Assembly (NCBI RefSeq): GCF_000069785.1 | Contig: NC_010529.1 | Span: forward strand, 310,001-374,000 | Source of the DNA: Cupriavidus taiwanensis LMG 19424 | GTDB taxonomy: Bacteria; Pseudomonadota; Gammaproteobacteria; Burkholderiales; Burkholderiaceae | Reading direction: 5' to 3' | Length of the DNA: 64,000 nucleotides | Part shown: positions 40,619-50,298 of the stretch, one piece after another | Layout of the letters: each line of letters begins with the position of its first letter | Numbering within the stretch: position 1 is the first letter of the stretch | Program-made: the position numbers and the translations under genes | The notes under the pieces: generated by a model | Seen by the model: only the letters and a program-made list of their open reading frames with translations | Database searches by the model: none | Told to the model about the DNA's origin: nothing

Positions 40619-43600
40619 ATGTGGTTCACCCGCCTGTCGATCCGCAACCCGGTGCTGGCCACCATGATGATGATGGCCTTCATCGTGGTGGGGCTATTCT
40701 CGTACCAGCGGCTGCCGGTTGACCAGTTCCCGGACATCACCTTCCCGGTGGTGGTGGTGCAGACCGAATACCCAGGCGCCGCGCCGGAGTCGGTCGAGTC
40801 CGACGTCACGCGCAAGGTCGAGGAGATCGTCAATACCATCTCCGGCATCGACGAGATCTTTTCGCACTCCTACCAGGGCACTTCGGTCGTCGTGATCAAG
40901 TTCGACCTGAGCGTCGATGTCGGCCAGGCCGCGCAGGACGTGCGCGACAAGATCGCGCTGATCCGCCCGCAGTTCCGCGACGAGGTCAAGGAACCGCGCG
41001 TGCTGCGCTATGACCCGTCCGACGCGCCGATCTTCTACCTGTCGGTGTCCAACGCGCCGGGCGCCGGCCGCGGCCAGCGCGAGCTGACCACCATCGCCGA
41101 CCAGATCGTGCGCAAGCGGCTGGAAACCGTACGCGGCGTGGGCGCGATTAATCTCGTCGGCGGCACCAGGCGCGAGGTCGAGATCCGCATCCGTCCGGCG
41201 CAGCTGGAAGCGCTGGGCATCGGCGTCGACCAGGTGATGAACGCGATCCGCAACGAGAACCAGGAATTGCCCGCGGGCGAACTGCGTTCCGCGGCGACCG
41301 AGACCGTGGTGCAGATCAAGGGCCGCGTGCCCACGCCGGATGCGTTCCGGCAGATCATCGTCGCGCGCCGCGCCGGCCAGCCGGTGACGCTGGGCGAGAT
41401 CGCCGACGTGCGCGACGGCCAGGAAGAACAGGAAAGCCTGGCATTGCTCGACGGCAAGCGCGCGCTGTTCCTGTCGGTGGTGAAGGCGCAGGGCCAGAAC
41501 ACGGTCGATACCGTCGACGGCCTGGTGCGCATGACCGACGAGGTGCGCAAGCTGGTGCCCGCCGGCGTGCAGCTGAATGTGGTCAACGACACCGCGCGCG
41601 GCATCCGCAGCAGCGTGAAGGAAGTGCGCTCGACCTTGCTGGAAGGCGCCTTCCTGACCGTGGCGATCGTGTTCCTGTTTCTCGGCTCGTGGCGCAGCAC
41701 GGTGATTACCGGGCTGACGCTGCCGATCGCGCTGATCGGCACCTTCGGCGTGATGTACCTGTGCGGCTTCACCCTCAACGTGATCACGCTGATGGCGCTG
41801 TCGCTGTGCGTGGGCCTGCTGATCGACGATGCCATCGTGGTGCGCGAGAACATCGTGCGCCACAACCTGATGGGCAAGGACCACCGCAGCGCGGCGCTGG
41901 ACGGCACCAACGAGATCGGGCTGGCGGTGCTGGCCACCACCTTCTCGATCGTCGCGGTGTTCCTGCCGGTGGGCTTCATGGGCGGCATCATCGGGCGCTT
42001 CTTCCACCAGTTCGGCATCACCGTGGTGGCGGCGGTGCTAATCTCGATGTTCGTCTCGTTCACGCTGGACCCGATGCTGTCCTCGGTCTGGCATGACCCC
42101 GACCTGCACGGTACCGGCAACAAGGCCAGCTGGTACGGACGCACGGTGGGACGGCTGCTGGACTGGTTCTCGGCCAGGATGGACCGGCTCGGCGACGGCT
42201 ACGCCGGCATGCTGGGCTGGGCGCTGAAGCATCGCCTGGCGACCGCCGTCATCGCCGCCACGACCTTCTTCGGCAGCTTTGCGCTGGTGCCGCTGATCGG
42301 CACCGAGTTCGTGCCCAATGCCGACCTGGGCGAGACCCAGGTCGGCTTCACCACGCCGGTCGGCACCCCGCTCGACGTCACCGAAGCCAAGGTGCGGCAG
42401 GTCGAAGCCGCGCTGAAGGCCTTCCCCGAAGTGGCCTACACCTACGCCACCATCAACTCGGGCAACGCCTCGGGCCGCAACAACGCGCTGGTGTCGGTGC
42501 GCCTGACCGAGCGGCGCGCGCGCACCCTGACCACCGCGCAGCTCAACCCGCTGATCCGCCAGCGCCTGGCCGGCATTGCCGGCATCACGCTGACCATGGT
42601 CGGCATGCCCGACGGCGCCGGCGGGCAAAAGGCGATCCAGGTATCGATCCAGGGCGACGACCTCGACGAACTGCGACGCCTGTCGCGCGAAGCCAGCGCG
42701 CGCATGGCGGCGATTCCCGGCCTGACCGACCTGGATTCGAGCATGAAGGACGACCGCCCCACCATCGAAGTCCGCATCCGGCGCGAGCTGGCCTCGGACC
42801 TGGGCGTGGGCGTGGCGCAGATCGGCAATGCGCTGCGCCCGCTGCTGGCCGGCGATGCCATCAGCTCCTGGCGCGCGCCCGACGACGAGAATTACGACGT
42901 GCGCGTGCGCCTGCCGAAGGACGCGCGCACCGGCATGGCCGACCTCAGCGCGCTGATGATCGCCAGCAGCCACGCCAATGCCGATGACTCGCCGAAGATG
43001 GTGCCGCTGCGCCAGATCGCCGAGCTGGTGCCCACCACCGGCGCCAACCAGATCAGCCGGCGCGACCTGAACCGCGAGGTCGAGCTGACCGCCAACGTGG
43101 CCGGGCGCTCGGCTGGCGAAGTCGCGCGCGACGTCAAGGCCGCGCTGGATGGGGTCAACTGGCCGGCCGGCTACAAGTACCGCTTCGGCGGCTCGACCAA
43201 GTCGATGAACGAGTCGTTCGGCTACGCCGTGTCGGCGCTGGCGCTGGCGGTGATCTTCATCTACATGATCCTGGCCTCGCAGTTCGCCAGCTTCTTCCAG
43301 CCGATCGCCATCATGACCTCGCTGCCGCTGACGCTGGCCGGCGTGTTCGCGGCGCTGCTGCTGTTCGGCTCGACCCTGAACATGTTCTCGATCATCGGTT
43401 TCATCATGCTGATGGGGCTGGTGACCAAGAATGCGATCCTGCTGGTGGACTTCGCCAACCAGGCGCGCCACGGGGTCGACGGCCGCGAGCCGCTGTCGCG
43501 CGAGGCCGCGCTGGTCGAAGCCGCGCGCGTGCGGCTGCGCCCGATCCTGATGACGACGCTGGCGATGATCTTCGGCATGGTGCCGCTGGCCTTCAGCCTG

Positions 43601-43837
43601 GGCGAAGGCGCCGAGCAGCGCGCGCCGATGGGACAGACCGTGATCGGCGGCATCATCACCTCGTCGATCCTGACGCTGGTGGTGGTGCCGGTGATCTATA
43701 CGTACCTCGACGATTTCGGCGCGTGCTTGCGTCCATTTTGGCGAGACAGAACGCCGTCTTCAGTTGCCCATCAGGCTGGCGGTGATTTGCTCTCCACGAA
43801 AGGCGACCCCAAAAAAGCGAACGAGCCTGCAAGATGA
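40619..43837 (+). CDS. RND efflux pump inner-membrane permease (AcrB/HAE1 type)
   Basis: The 1072-residue proton-driven transporter has the usual RND layout: TM1 near residues 12-30, a large periplasmic loop, TM2-6 containing the proton-relay Asp pair in LCVGLLIDDAIVVRENI, a second loop and TM7-12 (LMGLVTKNAILLVDFANQAR). It resembles multidrug-type pumps more than heavy-metal pumps. The last ~40 residues after VIYTYLDDF are polar and poorly conserved. No outer-membrane factor gene or local regulator gene is visible, so a channel encoded elsewhere would be needed. Confidence 0.93.
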   Translation: MWFTRLSIRNPVLATMMMMAFIVVGLFSYQRLPVDQFPDITFPVVVVQTEYPGAAPESVESDVTRKVEEIVNTISGIDEIFSHSYQGTSVVVIKFDLSVDVGQAAQDVRDKIALIRPQFRDEVKEPRVLRYDPSDAPIFYLSVSNAPGAGRGQRELTTIADQIVRKRLETVRGVGAINLVGGTRREVEIRIRPAQLEALGIGVDQVMNAIRNENQELPAGELRSAATETVVQIKGRVPTPDAFRQIIVARRAGQPVTLGEIADVRDGQEEQESLALLDGKRALFLSVVKAQGQNTVDTVDGLVRMTDEVRKLVPAGVQLNVVNDTARGIRSSVKEVRSTLLEGAFLTVAIVFLFLGSWRSTVITGLTLPIALIGTFGVMYLCGFTLNVITLMALSLCVGLLIDDAIVVRENIVRHNLMGKDHRSAALDGTNEIGLAVLATTFSIVAVFLPVGFMGGIIGRFFHQFGITVVAAVLISMFVSFTLDPMLSSVWHDPDLHGTGNKASWYGRTVGRLLDWFSARMDRLGDGYAGMLGWALKHRLATAVIAATTFFGSFALVPLIGTEFVPNADLGETQVGFTTPVGTPLDVTEAKVRQVEAALKAFPEVAYTYATINSGNASGRNNALVSVRLTERRARTLTTAQLNPLIRQRLAGIAGITLTMVGMPDGAGGQKAIQVSIQGDDLDELRRLSREASARMAAIPGLTDLDSSMKDDRPTIEVRIRRELASDLGVGVAQIGNALRPLLAGDAISSWRAPDDENYDVRVRLPKDARTGMADLSALMIASSHANADDSPKMVPLRQIAELVPTTGANQISRRDLNREVELTANVAGRSAGEVARDVKAALDGVNWPAGYKYRFGGSTKSMNESFGYAVSALALAVIFIYMILASQFASFFQPIAIMTSLPLTLAGVFAALLLFGSTLNMFSIIGFIMLMGLVTKNAILLVDFANQARHGVDGREPLSREAALVEAARVRLRPILMTTLAMIFGMVPLAFSLGEGAEQRAPMGQTVIGGIITSSILTLVVVPVIYTYLDDFGACLRPFWRDRTPSSVAHQAGGDLLSTKGDPKKANEPAR

Positions 43838-44020
43838 ACTTTACGCGAGATAGCCATCCTCTTGTGGAGCGTAGTTGTCGTGGACTAACTCCGATTACGA
43901 GTCATCTTGGCAGAGGCCATCATCCACGAAAGGTAATGTGCAAAGAATGGCGCCCAACTTGGTGCCGGTGCCTTGGCAAACAGCGAGTTATAGGAAGCGA
44001 TGAAATTCGCCATGAACGCA

Positions 44021-45353
44021 TAGCAGGCCGCTGAAATACCTCCAGCGGACGTCAGCGCGACGACTGGCTGAAGCGTTGCTTTGAGGATCCCATCCAATCC
44101 CACATTCATGCGCGGCGCAGATACCTTCACGGAAAGCTTGTTCACTATGCGGAGGCTGGAGGATTTCGTGCCGCAGTCCCATCCGCTGCGCTCGATCCGG
44201 ACTATGGCCAACCAGGCGCTGGTGAAGATGGACCGGCTGTTCGCGCAGATGTACGAGGCCGATATCAAGGGTGGCCGCCCCAGTATCGCGCCGGAGAAGT
44301 TGCTGCGGGCCATGCTGCTGCAGGTGCTCTACAGCATTCGCTCTGAGCGCCAGCTCATGGAGCAGACGCAATACAACCTGCTGTTTCGCTGGTTCATCGG
44401 GCTGTCGATGGACGACTCAGTTTGGGTGCCCACGGTCTTCACCAAGAACCGCGAGCGACTGATCAAGCATGATGCGGTGATCCAGTTTTTCAACGAGGTG
44501 CTGGCCATCGCGCAGAAGAAGAACTGGCTGTCGGGTGAGCACTTCAGCGTGGACGGCACGCTGATACAGGCGTGGGCAGGCCACAAGAGCTTCGTGCGCA
44601 AGGATGGCGACGACCAAGACGATGACGCCGGCGGCAACTTCAAAGGTCGCAAGCGCAGCAACGAGACACACGAATCCAAGACCGATCCCGATGCCAAGCT
44701 CTACCGCAAGGGCAAGACATCCAGTGAGCTGCGCTACATGGGTCATACCCTGAGCGACAACCGCCATGGCCTGGTGGTTAGCGCCATGGTGACCAAGGCG
44801 GACGGACACGCCGAGCGGGAGGCCGCAAAGGTCATGCTTAACGATGCCAGGCAGGTGATTGAAGACCTGAATGTGGAAGTCACCGTGGGCGCGGACAAGG
44901 GCTATGACGCGCACGAGTTCATTGAGGCCTGCCTGGAAATGAAGGTGACGCCCCACGTGGCGCAGAACACATCGGGTCGTCGCTCGGCCGTTGCTGATGC
45001 CATTGCTTCCAGCGCCGGTTATGCCGTCTCGCAACAAAAGCGCAAGCTGATCGAACAGGGCTTCGGGTGGGTCAAGACCGTGGGGCGCATGCGTCAGGTG
45101 ATGGTGCGCGGTCTGAAGAAAGTCGATCAGATGTTTGTGCTGAGCATGGCCGCCTACCACCTCGTGCGCATGCGCTCGCTGGGACAAATCCGTCCGCAGT
45201 TGCAGTAATCGCGCTAATGAGGCCGGAATGGGCGCCAAAACGCGGAAAAAGCCGAGGCAGTGACGTCCGGCTTCCGGATTGTGAAAAACAGCGCTCCCCG
45301 CCTTGCGGGGAAAAACTCATCGCTAGCGCGATGAGTACTTCAGCAGCCTGCTA
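44021..45353 (+). mobile_element. IS5/IS1182-like element, copy 1 (complete)
   Basis: Terminal inverted repeats TAGCAGGCCGCTGAAATA (left) and, reversed, TAGCAGGCTGCTGAAGTA (right) bound the element. The 5-bp direct repeat ACGCA flanks it (44016-44020 and 45354-45358), consistent with a simple insertion. Confidence 0.8.
44108..45208 (+). CDS. IS5/IS1182-like DDE transposase, copy 1
   Basis: The 366-residue protein has the DUF772-type N-terminal domain (GRPSIAPEKLLRAMLLQVLY) and a DDE core: FSVDGTLIQAWA for the first Asp, VGADKGYDAHEF for the second, and the C-terminal RKLIEQGFGWVKTVGRMRQ with the Glu. The ATG at 44108 is chosen; the frame opens with TTG at 44081. Apparently intact and near-identical to the truncated copy at 60.1-61.3 kb. 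Confidence 0.9.
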   Translation: MRGADTFTESLFTMRRLEDFVPQSHPLRSIRTMANQALVKMDRLFAQMYEADIKGGRPSIAPEKLLRAMLLQVLYSIRSERQLMEQTQYNLLFRWFIGLSMDDSVWVPTVFTKNRERLIKHDAVIQFFNEVLAIAQKKNWLSGEHFSVDGTLIQAWAGHKSFVRKDGDDQDDDAGGNFKGRKRSNETHESKTDPDAKLYRKGKTSSELRYMGHTLSDNRHGLVVSAMVTKADGHAEREAAKVMLNDARQVIEDLNVEVTVGADKGYDAHEFIEACLEMKVTPHVAQNTSGRRSAVADAIASSAGYAVSQQKRKLIEQGFGWVKTVGRMRQVMVRGLKKVDQMFVLSMAAYHLVRMRSLGQIRPQLQ

Positions 45354-45449
45354 ACGCAATCCGCCATCGAGCCAATGGTACGGCCCGCCATGGCGAGCCG
45401 CCAGTGAACGAACGATCAGGATGCCACGTTTGAAGCCAACGATCCGTCC

Positions 45450-45612
45450 ATGGCCTTTCACGCGCGCACGCATCTCGACACGATGCTGGCACTGCGCACG
45501 GATTGCATAGCTGTCAATGTGCGGCAAATGATGTCTCGCCTGCTGCCGCAAGGCAATTGCTCGATTGAGGCGGTGGCCAGGCAACTGGGAGTTGATCGTC
45601 GTACGGTGCATC
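45450..45612 (+). pseudogene. AraC-family regulator, helix-turn-helix fragment
   Basis: The frame reads RQMMSRLLPQGNCSIEAVARQLGVDRRTVHRK, the first helix-turn-helix of an AraC-type DNA-binding domain. Homology ends where the IS66 terminus GTAAGCGG starts at 45613. The N-terminal domain is not found upstream. It is a leftover of a broken gene. Confidence 0.65.
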
Positions 45613-45659
45613 GTAAGCGGTCGACTAACAACGCCTCTTGCGGCCGGATACGAGGTCGG

Positions 45660-47234
45660 CTAAACAGCGGATGTCTTGAGATTCCAAGGCAGCAAGGCCT
45701 CGTAGTCGTCAGCGGTCTTCGCGAGCGGCAGCGCCTTGAACAAGGCGACGAGATAGCGGTACGTATCGACGCCATTGGCCTTGCAGGTCTCAATGATCGA
45801 GTACAGATTCGCGCTTGCGTTCGCGCCAGCCACGGTGTCACAGAAGAGCCAGTTCCGGCGCCCTACGGTGAACGGCCTGATCGAATTCTCAATCACATTG
45901 TTCGATATCGGCCAGGCGCCGTTCTCGACGTAACGGACGAGCTTGGGCCACTGGTTATGGAAGTAGTGTAGTGCCTCGCCGAACTTGCTTCGCGGCAACA
46001 CGGTGTGCAGGTGCTGCAACAGCATGGCTTCGATTTCGTCTAGCACAGGCCGACTCTGCTCGGCACGGATCTGCTGGCGCTGCTCTGGTTTCATCTCGCG
46101 AGTCCGAGCCTCGACAGCAAAGAGCTTGGCGATGAGCGCGATGAACTGCGTGATTGGATGTTCGCCACCGCGCTGCTCCTTGGGCAGAGCCTCCTCGGCC
46201 TCAATCATGTAACGACGGGCATGAGCCCAGCATCCAAGATGGATCCGTCGATTCGCGTGCGCGACCTTGTCGTATGAGTCGTACCCGTCGGTCATCAACA
46301 CCGTTCCTGGCTTGATGCCGGCATAGAGCTCCGCAGCATGTTTCGTTGACCGCGTTGGGCTGTAAGCAAACAGCCGTACCGGCGGGCCTGATCCATTCAT
46401 CTGCGCCCAGAGGTAACTTTTGGTCTGGGCAAGCTTGCCGGGCTTCTTGAGCACCTGGACGGTAGTTTCGTCGCCGTGCACAAGGTCATCGTCCAGCAGA
46501 TGGTCGCGCATCAGGTTGATGATGGGCTGCACGGCCTCGCCGACACGTACTACGCTGGCGGCCAATGTACTGCGCGAGAGGTCGCCGCCGAAGCGGTGCA
46601 GCAAGGCGGCCTGGCGGTACAGTGGCAGCGCGTCTTGGTACTTGGAGGTGATGCACCAGGCTAGCGCGGATTCAGTCAGCAAGCCCTTGGGGATGATGCG
46701 TGCGGGGGCGGGCGTCACCTTGATACTGCCGTCGCAGCACGGGCACGCGTACTTGACACGCTGGTGCTGGATCACTCGGACCTGCTGGGGGATGATGTCG
46801 AGTTGCTCGCTGATCTCCACGCCAATCTCAACCAGAGCTTGTCCATCATGCTGGCACACCCGCTCTGACTCCGGCAGTTCGTGGCGCATTGGCACGCGGG
46901 GAAGCGCCGGGTCCAACGGCTTGCGGCCGCGCTTCTTGCGCTTGTGACCGGCCACCTCAATCTCTGGCGTACCTTCTTCTTCCTGTGCCGGAAGTGTCGC
47001 CGCCGTTGGCGCCAGCGTCTCGGCTTCATTGAGGAACAGGTCCTTCTGCTGCGATCCCCGAACCTCGCTCGTGGCGCCGAACAGCTTGCGCTGGAAGGCC
47101 TTGAGCCTCTCGAGCAGCAGGTCACGCTCGACCGTCACCACGCGCAGTTTGCCTTTGAGCGCATCGCGCTCCTTGGCGGCATTGCGCAAGAGCTGGAGTT
47201 CCGCGGCGGTAATCGTGACAGGCGTTGACGACAT
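45660..47234 (-). CDS. IS66 transposase TnpC
   Basis: The 524-residue protein starts MSSTPVTITAAELQLL, has a coiled N-terminal part, a zinc-binding CPCCDGS motif, DDE-type core segments (DLVHGDETTVQVL, LMTDGYDSYDK) and the C-terminal NNVIENSIRPFTVGRRNWLF with the catalytic Glu. It ends with a proper stop after LLPWNLKTSAV, unlike copy 1. Upstream in-frame codons to 47405 belong to tnpB in another frame. Confidence 0.9.
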   Translation of the reverse strand: MSSTPVTITAAELQLLRNAAKERDALKGKLRVVTVERDLLLERLKAFQRKLFGATSEVRGSQQKDLFLNEAETLAPTAATLPAQEEEGTPEIEVAGHKRKKRGRKPLDPALPRVPMRHELPESERVCQHDGQALVEIGVEISEQLDIIPQQVRVIQHQRVKYACPCCDGSIKVTPAPARIIPKGLLTESALAWCITSKYQDALPLYRQAALLHRFGGDLSRSTLAASVVRVGEAVQPIINLMRDHLLDDDLVHGDETTVQVLKKPGKLAQTKSYLWAQMNGSGPPVRLFAYSPTRSTKHAAELYAGIKPGTVLMTDGYDSYDKVAHANRRIHLGCWAHARRYMIEAEEALPKEQRGGEHPITQFIALIAKLFAVEARTREMKPEQRQQIRAEQSRPVLDEIEAMLLQHLHTVLPRSKFGEALHYFHNQWPKLVRYVENGAWPISNNVIENSIRPFTVGRRNWLFCDTVAGANASANLYSIIETCKANGVDTYRYLVALFKALPLAKTADDYEALLPWNLKTSAV

Positions 47235-47265
47235 GGCGGATTTGACCGTCGATGTCATGCAGCGT

Positions 47266-47616
47266 TCACACGGCCCGTTGGTAATGTCGCGGCGGGTGCC
47301 GCTGGACGGCACTGATGTCGATGCCGTCCAGCAGCCAGTGAAGTTGCTCGACCGAGAGCGTCGCCACTGCCGCCCCACGCGGCCAAGCAAAACGGTCTGC
47401 CTCAAGTCGTTTCAAAAAGAGCCAATATCCGTTCCGGTCCCAGCCAAGCAGCTTGATCCTATCGGCTCGTCGATTGCGAAACACGTAGACCGCTTGTGCG
47501 AACGGATCGAGCCCCAGCGACTGCTCGACCAGCGCCGACAGACCATTGATACTCTTGCGGAAATCCACAGCTTCCCGGTGCAGGTAGACCTTCAGCCCTT
47601 CGTCGAAGCGGAACAT
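47266..47616 (-). CDS. IS66 Orf2 protein TnpB
   Basis: The 116-residue product has the same signatures as the copy at 27920-28270 (VYLHREAVDFRKSINGLS, FRNRRADRIKLLGWDRNGYWL). It overlaps the end of tnpA and appears intact. Confidence 0.9.
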   Translation of the reverse strand: MFRFDEGLKVYLHREAVDFRKSINGLSALVEQSLGLDPFAQAVYVFRNRRADRIKLLGWDRNGYWLFLKRLEADRFAWPRGAAVATLSVEQLHWLLDGIDISAVQRHPPRHYQRAV

Positions 47617-48059
47617 CAGCTCGCCCCCAACGCTTCGATCATCGCCTTTACGAGTTCACCGTCACGCTCACCGCATGCGAGCTCAATCGCTACGCCGTTT
47701 GGCAACTTCGCACTCAGCAGCGCGACTGATCGCGACGGCTGAGGTTGCGGTTCAACTGCCACGGCCGTCGTGCGACGCGGCGCAGTGACCACAGCTTCGA
47801 CTTCAGGGGATCGGATTCCCTGAACAACCGGCACGAACGCCGCCAGCGAACCGTGTTCCACTGCCCTCGATTCCCGATGCAGCCGAATCCATTTGCGCAG
47901 TTGATTGGCATTGACTTGAGCCTTGAGCGCCATGCCTGCCACCGATGCGCCAGGCCGAAGACACAGCTCAATCAAACGCCGCTTGGCCACCGGCTCGTAA
48001 TCGCGTTTCCCATTGCGCCGGACACGCACTACTCGCAGTGGAAAGCAGTCAACGATCAA
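47616..48059 (-). CDS. IS66 Orf1 protein TnpA
   Basis: The 147-residue protein has an N-terminal helix-turn-helix (KRRLIELCLRPGASVAGMALKAQVNANQLRKWIR) and the C-terminal LLSAKLPNGVAIELACGERD motif. The start is probably the TTG at 48059. It is the intact counterpart of the frameshifted copy at 27.5-27.9 kb. Confidence 0.85.
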   Translation of the reverse strand: MIVDCFPLRVVRVRRNGKRDYEPVAKRRLIELCLRPGASVAGMALKAQVNANQLRKWIRLHRESRAVEHGSLAAFVPVVQGIRSPEVEAVVTAPRRTTAVAVEPQPQPSRSVALLSAKLPNGVAIELACGERDGELVKAMIEALGAS

Positions 48060-48078
48060 TATCGTCAGTGATCATGGT

Positions 48079-48107
48079 TTGCGTCCGCAAAGTGTTTGCG
48101 GACGCAA
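48079..48107. repeat. 13-bp perfect hairpin in the IS66 copy 2 leader
   Basis: TTGCGTCCGCAAA and TTTGCGGACGCAA are perfect complements with a 3-base loop (GTG). It lies just upstream of tnpA inside the element, where it could limit read-through transcription or translation of tnpA. IS66 copy 1 has a decayed equivalent. Confidence 0.75.
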
Positions 48108-48161
48108 GCCTGCCAAGACTCACCCTACAAAACTAGGACGCCGTTTCTCGGTCGCTTACGT

Positions 48162-49635
48162 CATCCCCTTATACGGAAGTAGGACCGTCTCCGCGGCGAG
48201 GCTTGGAGCTTGAAGTCCCGGGAATTTCGAGGTAAGGGGGTTGTTAACTTCGCCAGACTCGCGTTTACTCTCGGATTTTCGCGCAGCAATGAGCAACGAG
48301 TCGGGGGCATGGGTGGACGAGGAATTCGAGAGTCTGGATCTTGGTGATCCGGGGCGGGATCGGCGCGCCAAGGAGCTGCTCAAGCGGTTTGCGGCTCTGC
48401 CGACGGCGAGCATCCCCGGCGCATGCGATGACTGGTCGCAAACCATCGCGGCATATCGGTTTCTCGGCAATGAGCAGATCGATTGGCGGGACGTAATGCA
48501 GCCGCATTGGGAGCGCACTGCAGCGAGGGCCGCGCAGTTTCCGGTGGTGCTGTGCATCGCTGATACAACCGAATTGAACTTTAATGGCCAGGAGATCGAC
48601 GGGCTGGGTCCGTTGACCTATGAAGCCCAGCGGGGCATGTTTTTGCATCCGACCTACGCGGTGACGCCTGACCGCGAGCCGCTGGGGGTGATCGATGCCT
48701 GGATGTGGGCTCGGGAGCCCAAGGACGCCGATGGCAACCGGGGCGGGATCAAGGAAAGCGTACGCTGGATTGAAGGATATGAACGGGTTGCGGAGCAAGC
48801 CGCGCTATTGCCGCAGACACGGCTGGTGTATGTGACAGACCGCGAGGGTGATATTGCCGAGTTGATGGCGCGCGCCCAGGAACTTGGCCAACCGGCCGAC
48901 TGGTTGATCCGCAGCCAACACAACCGCAACCTGGCCGAGGGCGGCAAGTTGTGGGATAGCGTCGACGCCAGCCCGGTACTCGGGGAAATCACCTTTATCT
49001 TGCCAGGGCGAGCAGGCCAGAAGGCGCGCGAGGTCAAACAGGAACTACGCGCCCAGCGTATGAAGCTGCCGGGTCTGGTCGGAGCGGAGTTCACCTGTGT
49101 GGCGGCAAGGGAGATCGAAGCGCCCGCAGGCGTCAAGCCAGTGGTTTGGCGATTGGTGACGAACCGAGAAGCGCAGGACGCTGATGCGGTCAACGAACTT
49201 GTTGAATGGTATCGGGCAAGGTGGGAGATCGAGATGTTCTTCCATGTCCTGAAGACCGGCTGCAAGGTCGAGGCGCTACAGCTATCGCACATGGATCGTG
49301 TGGAGCGGGCCTTGGCGTTGTATATGGTGGTGGCATGGCGCATTGCCCGCCTGATGCGGTTGGGCAGAACCTGTCCGGATCTGGATGCGTCGCTGTTCTT
49401 CGATGCCGACGAGATTCGGGGGGCATACGTGCTCTCCAAGAAAGCTCGCCCGAAGACACCGGTCACACTCAATCAGATGATTCGGTTGGTTGCTTCCCTG
49501 GGCGGGTTCCTTGGGCGGAAGAACGATGGCGAGCCCGGCGCCAAGACGATCTGGATCGGCATGCAGCGAACCATGGACGCCGCGCTCACTATTCAAACAC
49601 TGAGGGAAGAGTCATGACTTCCGTATAAGGAAATG
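48162..49635 (+). mobile_element. IS4-family (IS50-like) element, copy 1
   Basis: Terminal repeats are CATCCCCTTATACGGAAGT and, reversed, CATTTCCTTATACGGAAGT (19 bp). The 9-bp direct repeat CGCTTACGT flanks it (48153-48161 and 49636-49644), as expected for IS50-type transposition. The target straddles the end of IS66 copy 2 and an IS21 istA fragment. A second copy at 58678-60151 is near-identical. Confidence 0.9.
48289..49617 (+). CDS. IS4-family (IS50-like) transposase, copy 1
   Basis: The 442-residue protein shows the Tn5-transposase-type N-terminal domain (ASIPGACDDWSQTIAAYRFLGNE), first catalytic Asp in CIADTTELNF, second in YVTDREGDIAELM, and the YREK-type region YRARWEIEMFFHVLKTGCKVE with the Glu. 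The ATG at 48289 is preferred to the TTG at 48241. It appears intact. Confidence 0.9.
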   Translation: MSNESGAWVDEEFESLDLGDPGRDRRAKELLKRFAALPTASIPGACDDWSQTIAAYRFLGNEQIDWRDVMQPHWERTAARAAQFPVVLCIADTTELNFNGQEIDGLGPLTYEAQRGMFLHPTYAVTPDREPLGVIDAWMWAREPKDADGNRGGIKESVRWIEGYERVAEQAALLPQTRLVYVTDREGDIAELMARAQELGQPADWLIRSQHNRNLAEGGKLWDSVDASPVLGEITFILPGRAGQKAREVKQELRAQRMKLPGLVGAEFTCVAAREIEAPAGVKPVVWRLVTNREAQDADAVNELVEWYRARWEIEMFFHVLKTGCKVEALQLSHMDRVERALALYMVVAWRIARLMRLGRTCPDLDASLFFDADEIRGAYVLSKKARPKTPVTLNQMIRLVASLGGFLGRKNDGEPGAKTIWIGMQRTMDAALTIQTLREES

Positions 49636-49643
49636 CGCTTACG

Positions 49644-50291
49644 TTCAAGAAGCTGCCTGGCACGCGCCGGGAGTGGTTCGAGCGGTTGGACCGGCCAGTG
49701 TTGCGACCGCTGCCGCCGCGGCGCTACGAAGTTGCAACGTTCAAACAATGCCGCGTCAACGTCGACTACCACGTCGAGATCGACGGTCACTACTACAGCG
49801 TGCCGCATGCCCTGGTGCGAAAGGCGGTCGAGGCTCGCGTAACCCGCCACACCATCGAGATCCTGTACGGTGGCAAACGGGTGGCGCTGCACGCGCGCAA
49901 TACCCGCAAGGGCAGCCACAGCACGGTCAAGGAACACATGCCGGTGGCCCACCGCGCGCACCTCGAATGGACGCCCGGCCGGCTGCTCAACTGGGCAGCC
50001 TCGATTGGGCCCAACGTCGCCGTCATCGTCGAATACCAGCTCACCCACAAGAGCCATCCCGAGATGGGCTATCGCGCCTGCCTGGGTCTGCTGAGTCTGG
50101 CCAAGAAGTACAGCAAGGAGCGGCTCGAAGCCGCTTGCGCTCGCGCCGTCGCCATTGGCTCGCTCACGCGTAAGTCTGTGGTCTCCATCCTTGAAAACCA
50201 TCTGGACCGGCAAGCCACTCTGCCGGTATCGCAAACCGAGTGGCATTCCCCCATGCACGACAACGTGCGCGGACCCGACTACTACCATTAG
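49644..50291 (+). pseudogene. IS21 IstA, C-terminal part
   Basis: The frame reads FKKLPGTRREWFERLDRP then the typical IstA tail (YEVATFKQCRVNVDYHVEID, HYYSVPHALVRK) and ends GPDYYH. The helix-turn-helix and most of the integrase core are missing on the left. Confidence 0.82.
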
Positions 50292-50298
50292 GAAAACT

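Larger units (their letters stand above)
45613..48159 (-). mobile_element. IS66-family element 2, apparently complete
   Basis: Its ends read GTAAGCGGTCGACTAACAACG (45613) and, reversed, GTAAGCGACCGAGAAACGG (48159). It carries tnpA, tnpB and tnpC in order on the minus strand. The 8-bp flanks (GGTGCATC on one side, GTTCAAGA on the other after removing the IS50-like insertion) do not match, so one side has been rearranged. Confidence 0.85.

Noticed and set aside
40694..43471. Long antisense open frames within the RND permease gene
   Set aside because: They are mirror frames produced by the high GC at codon third positions.
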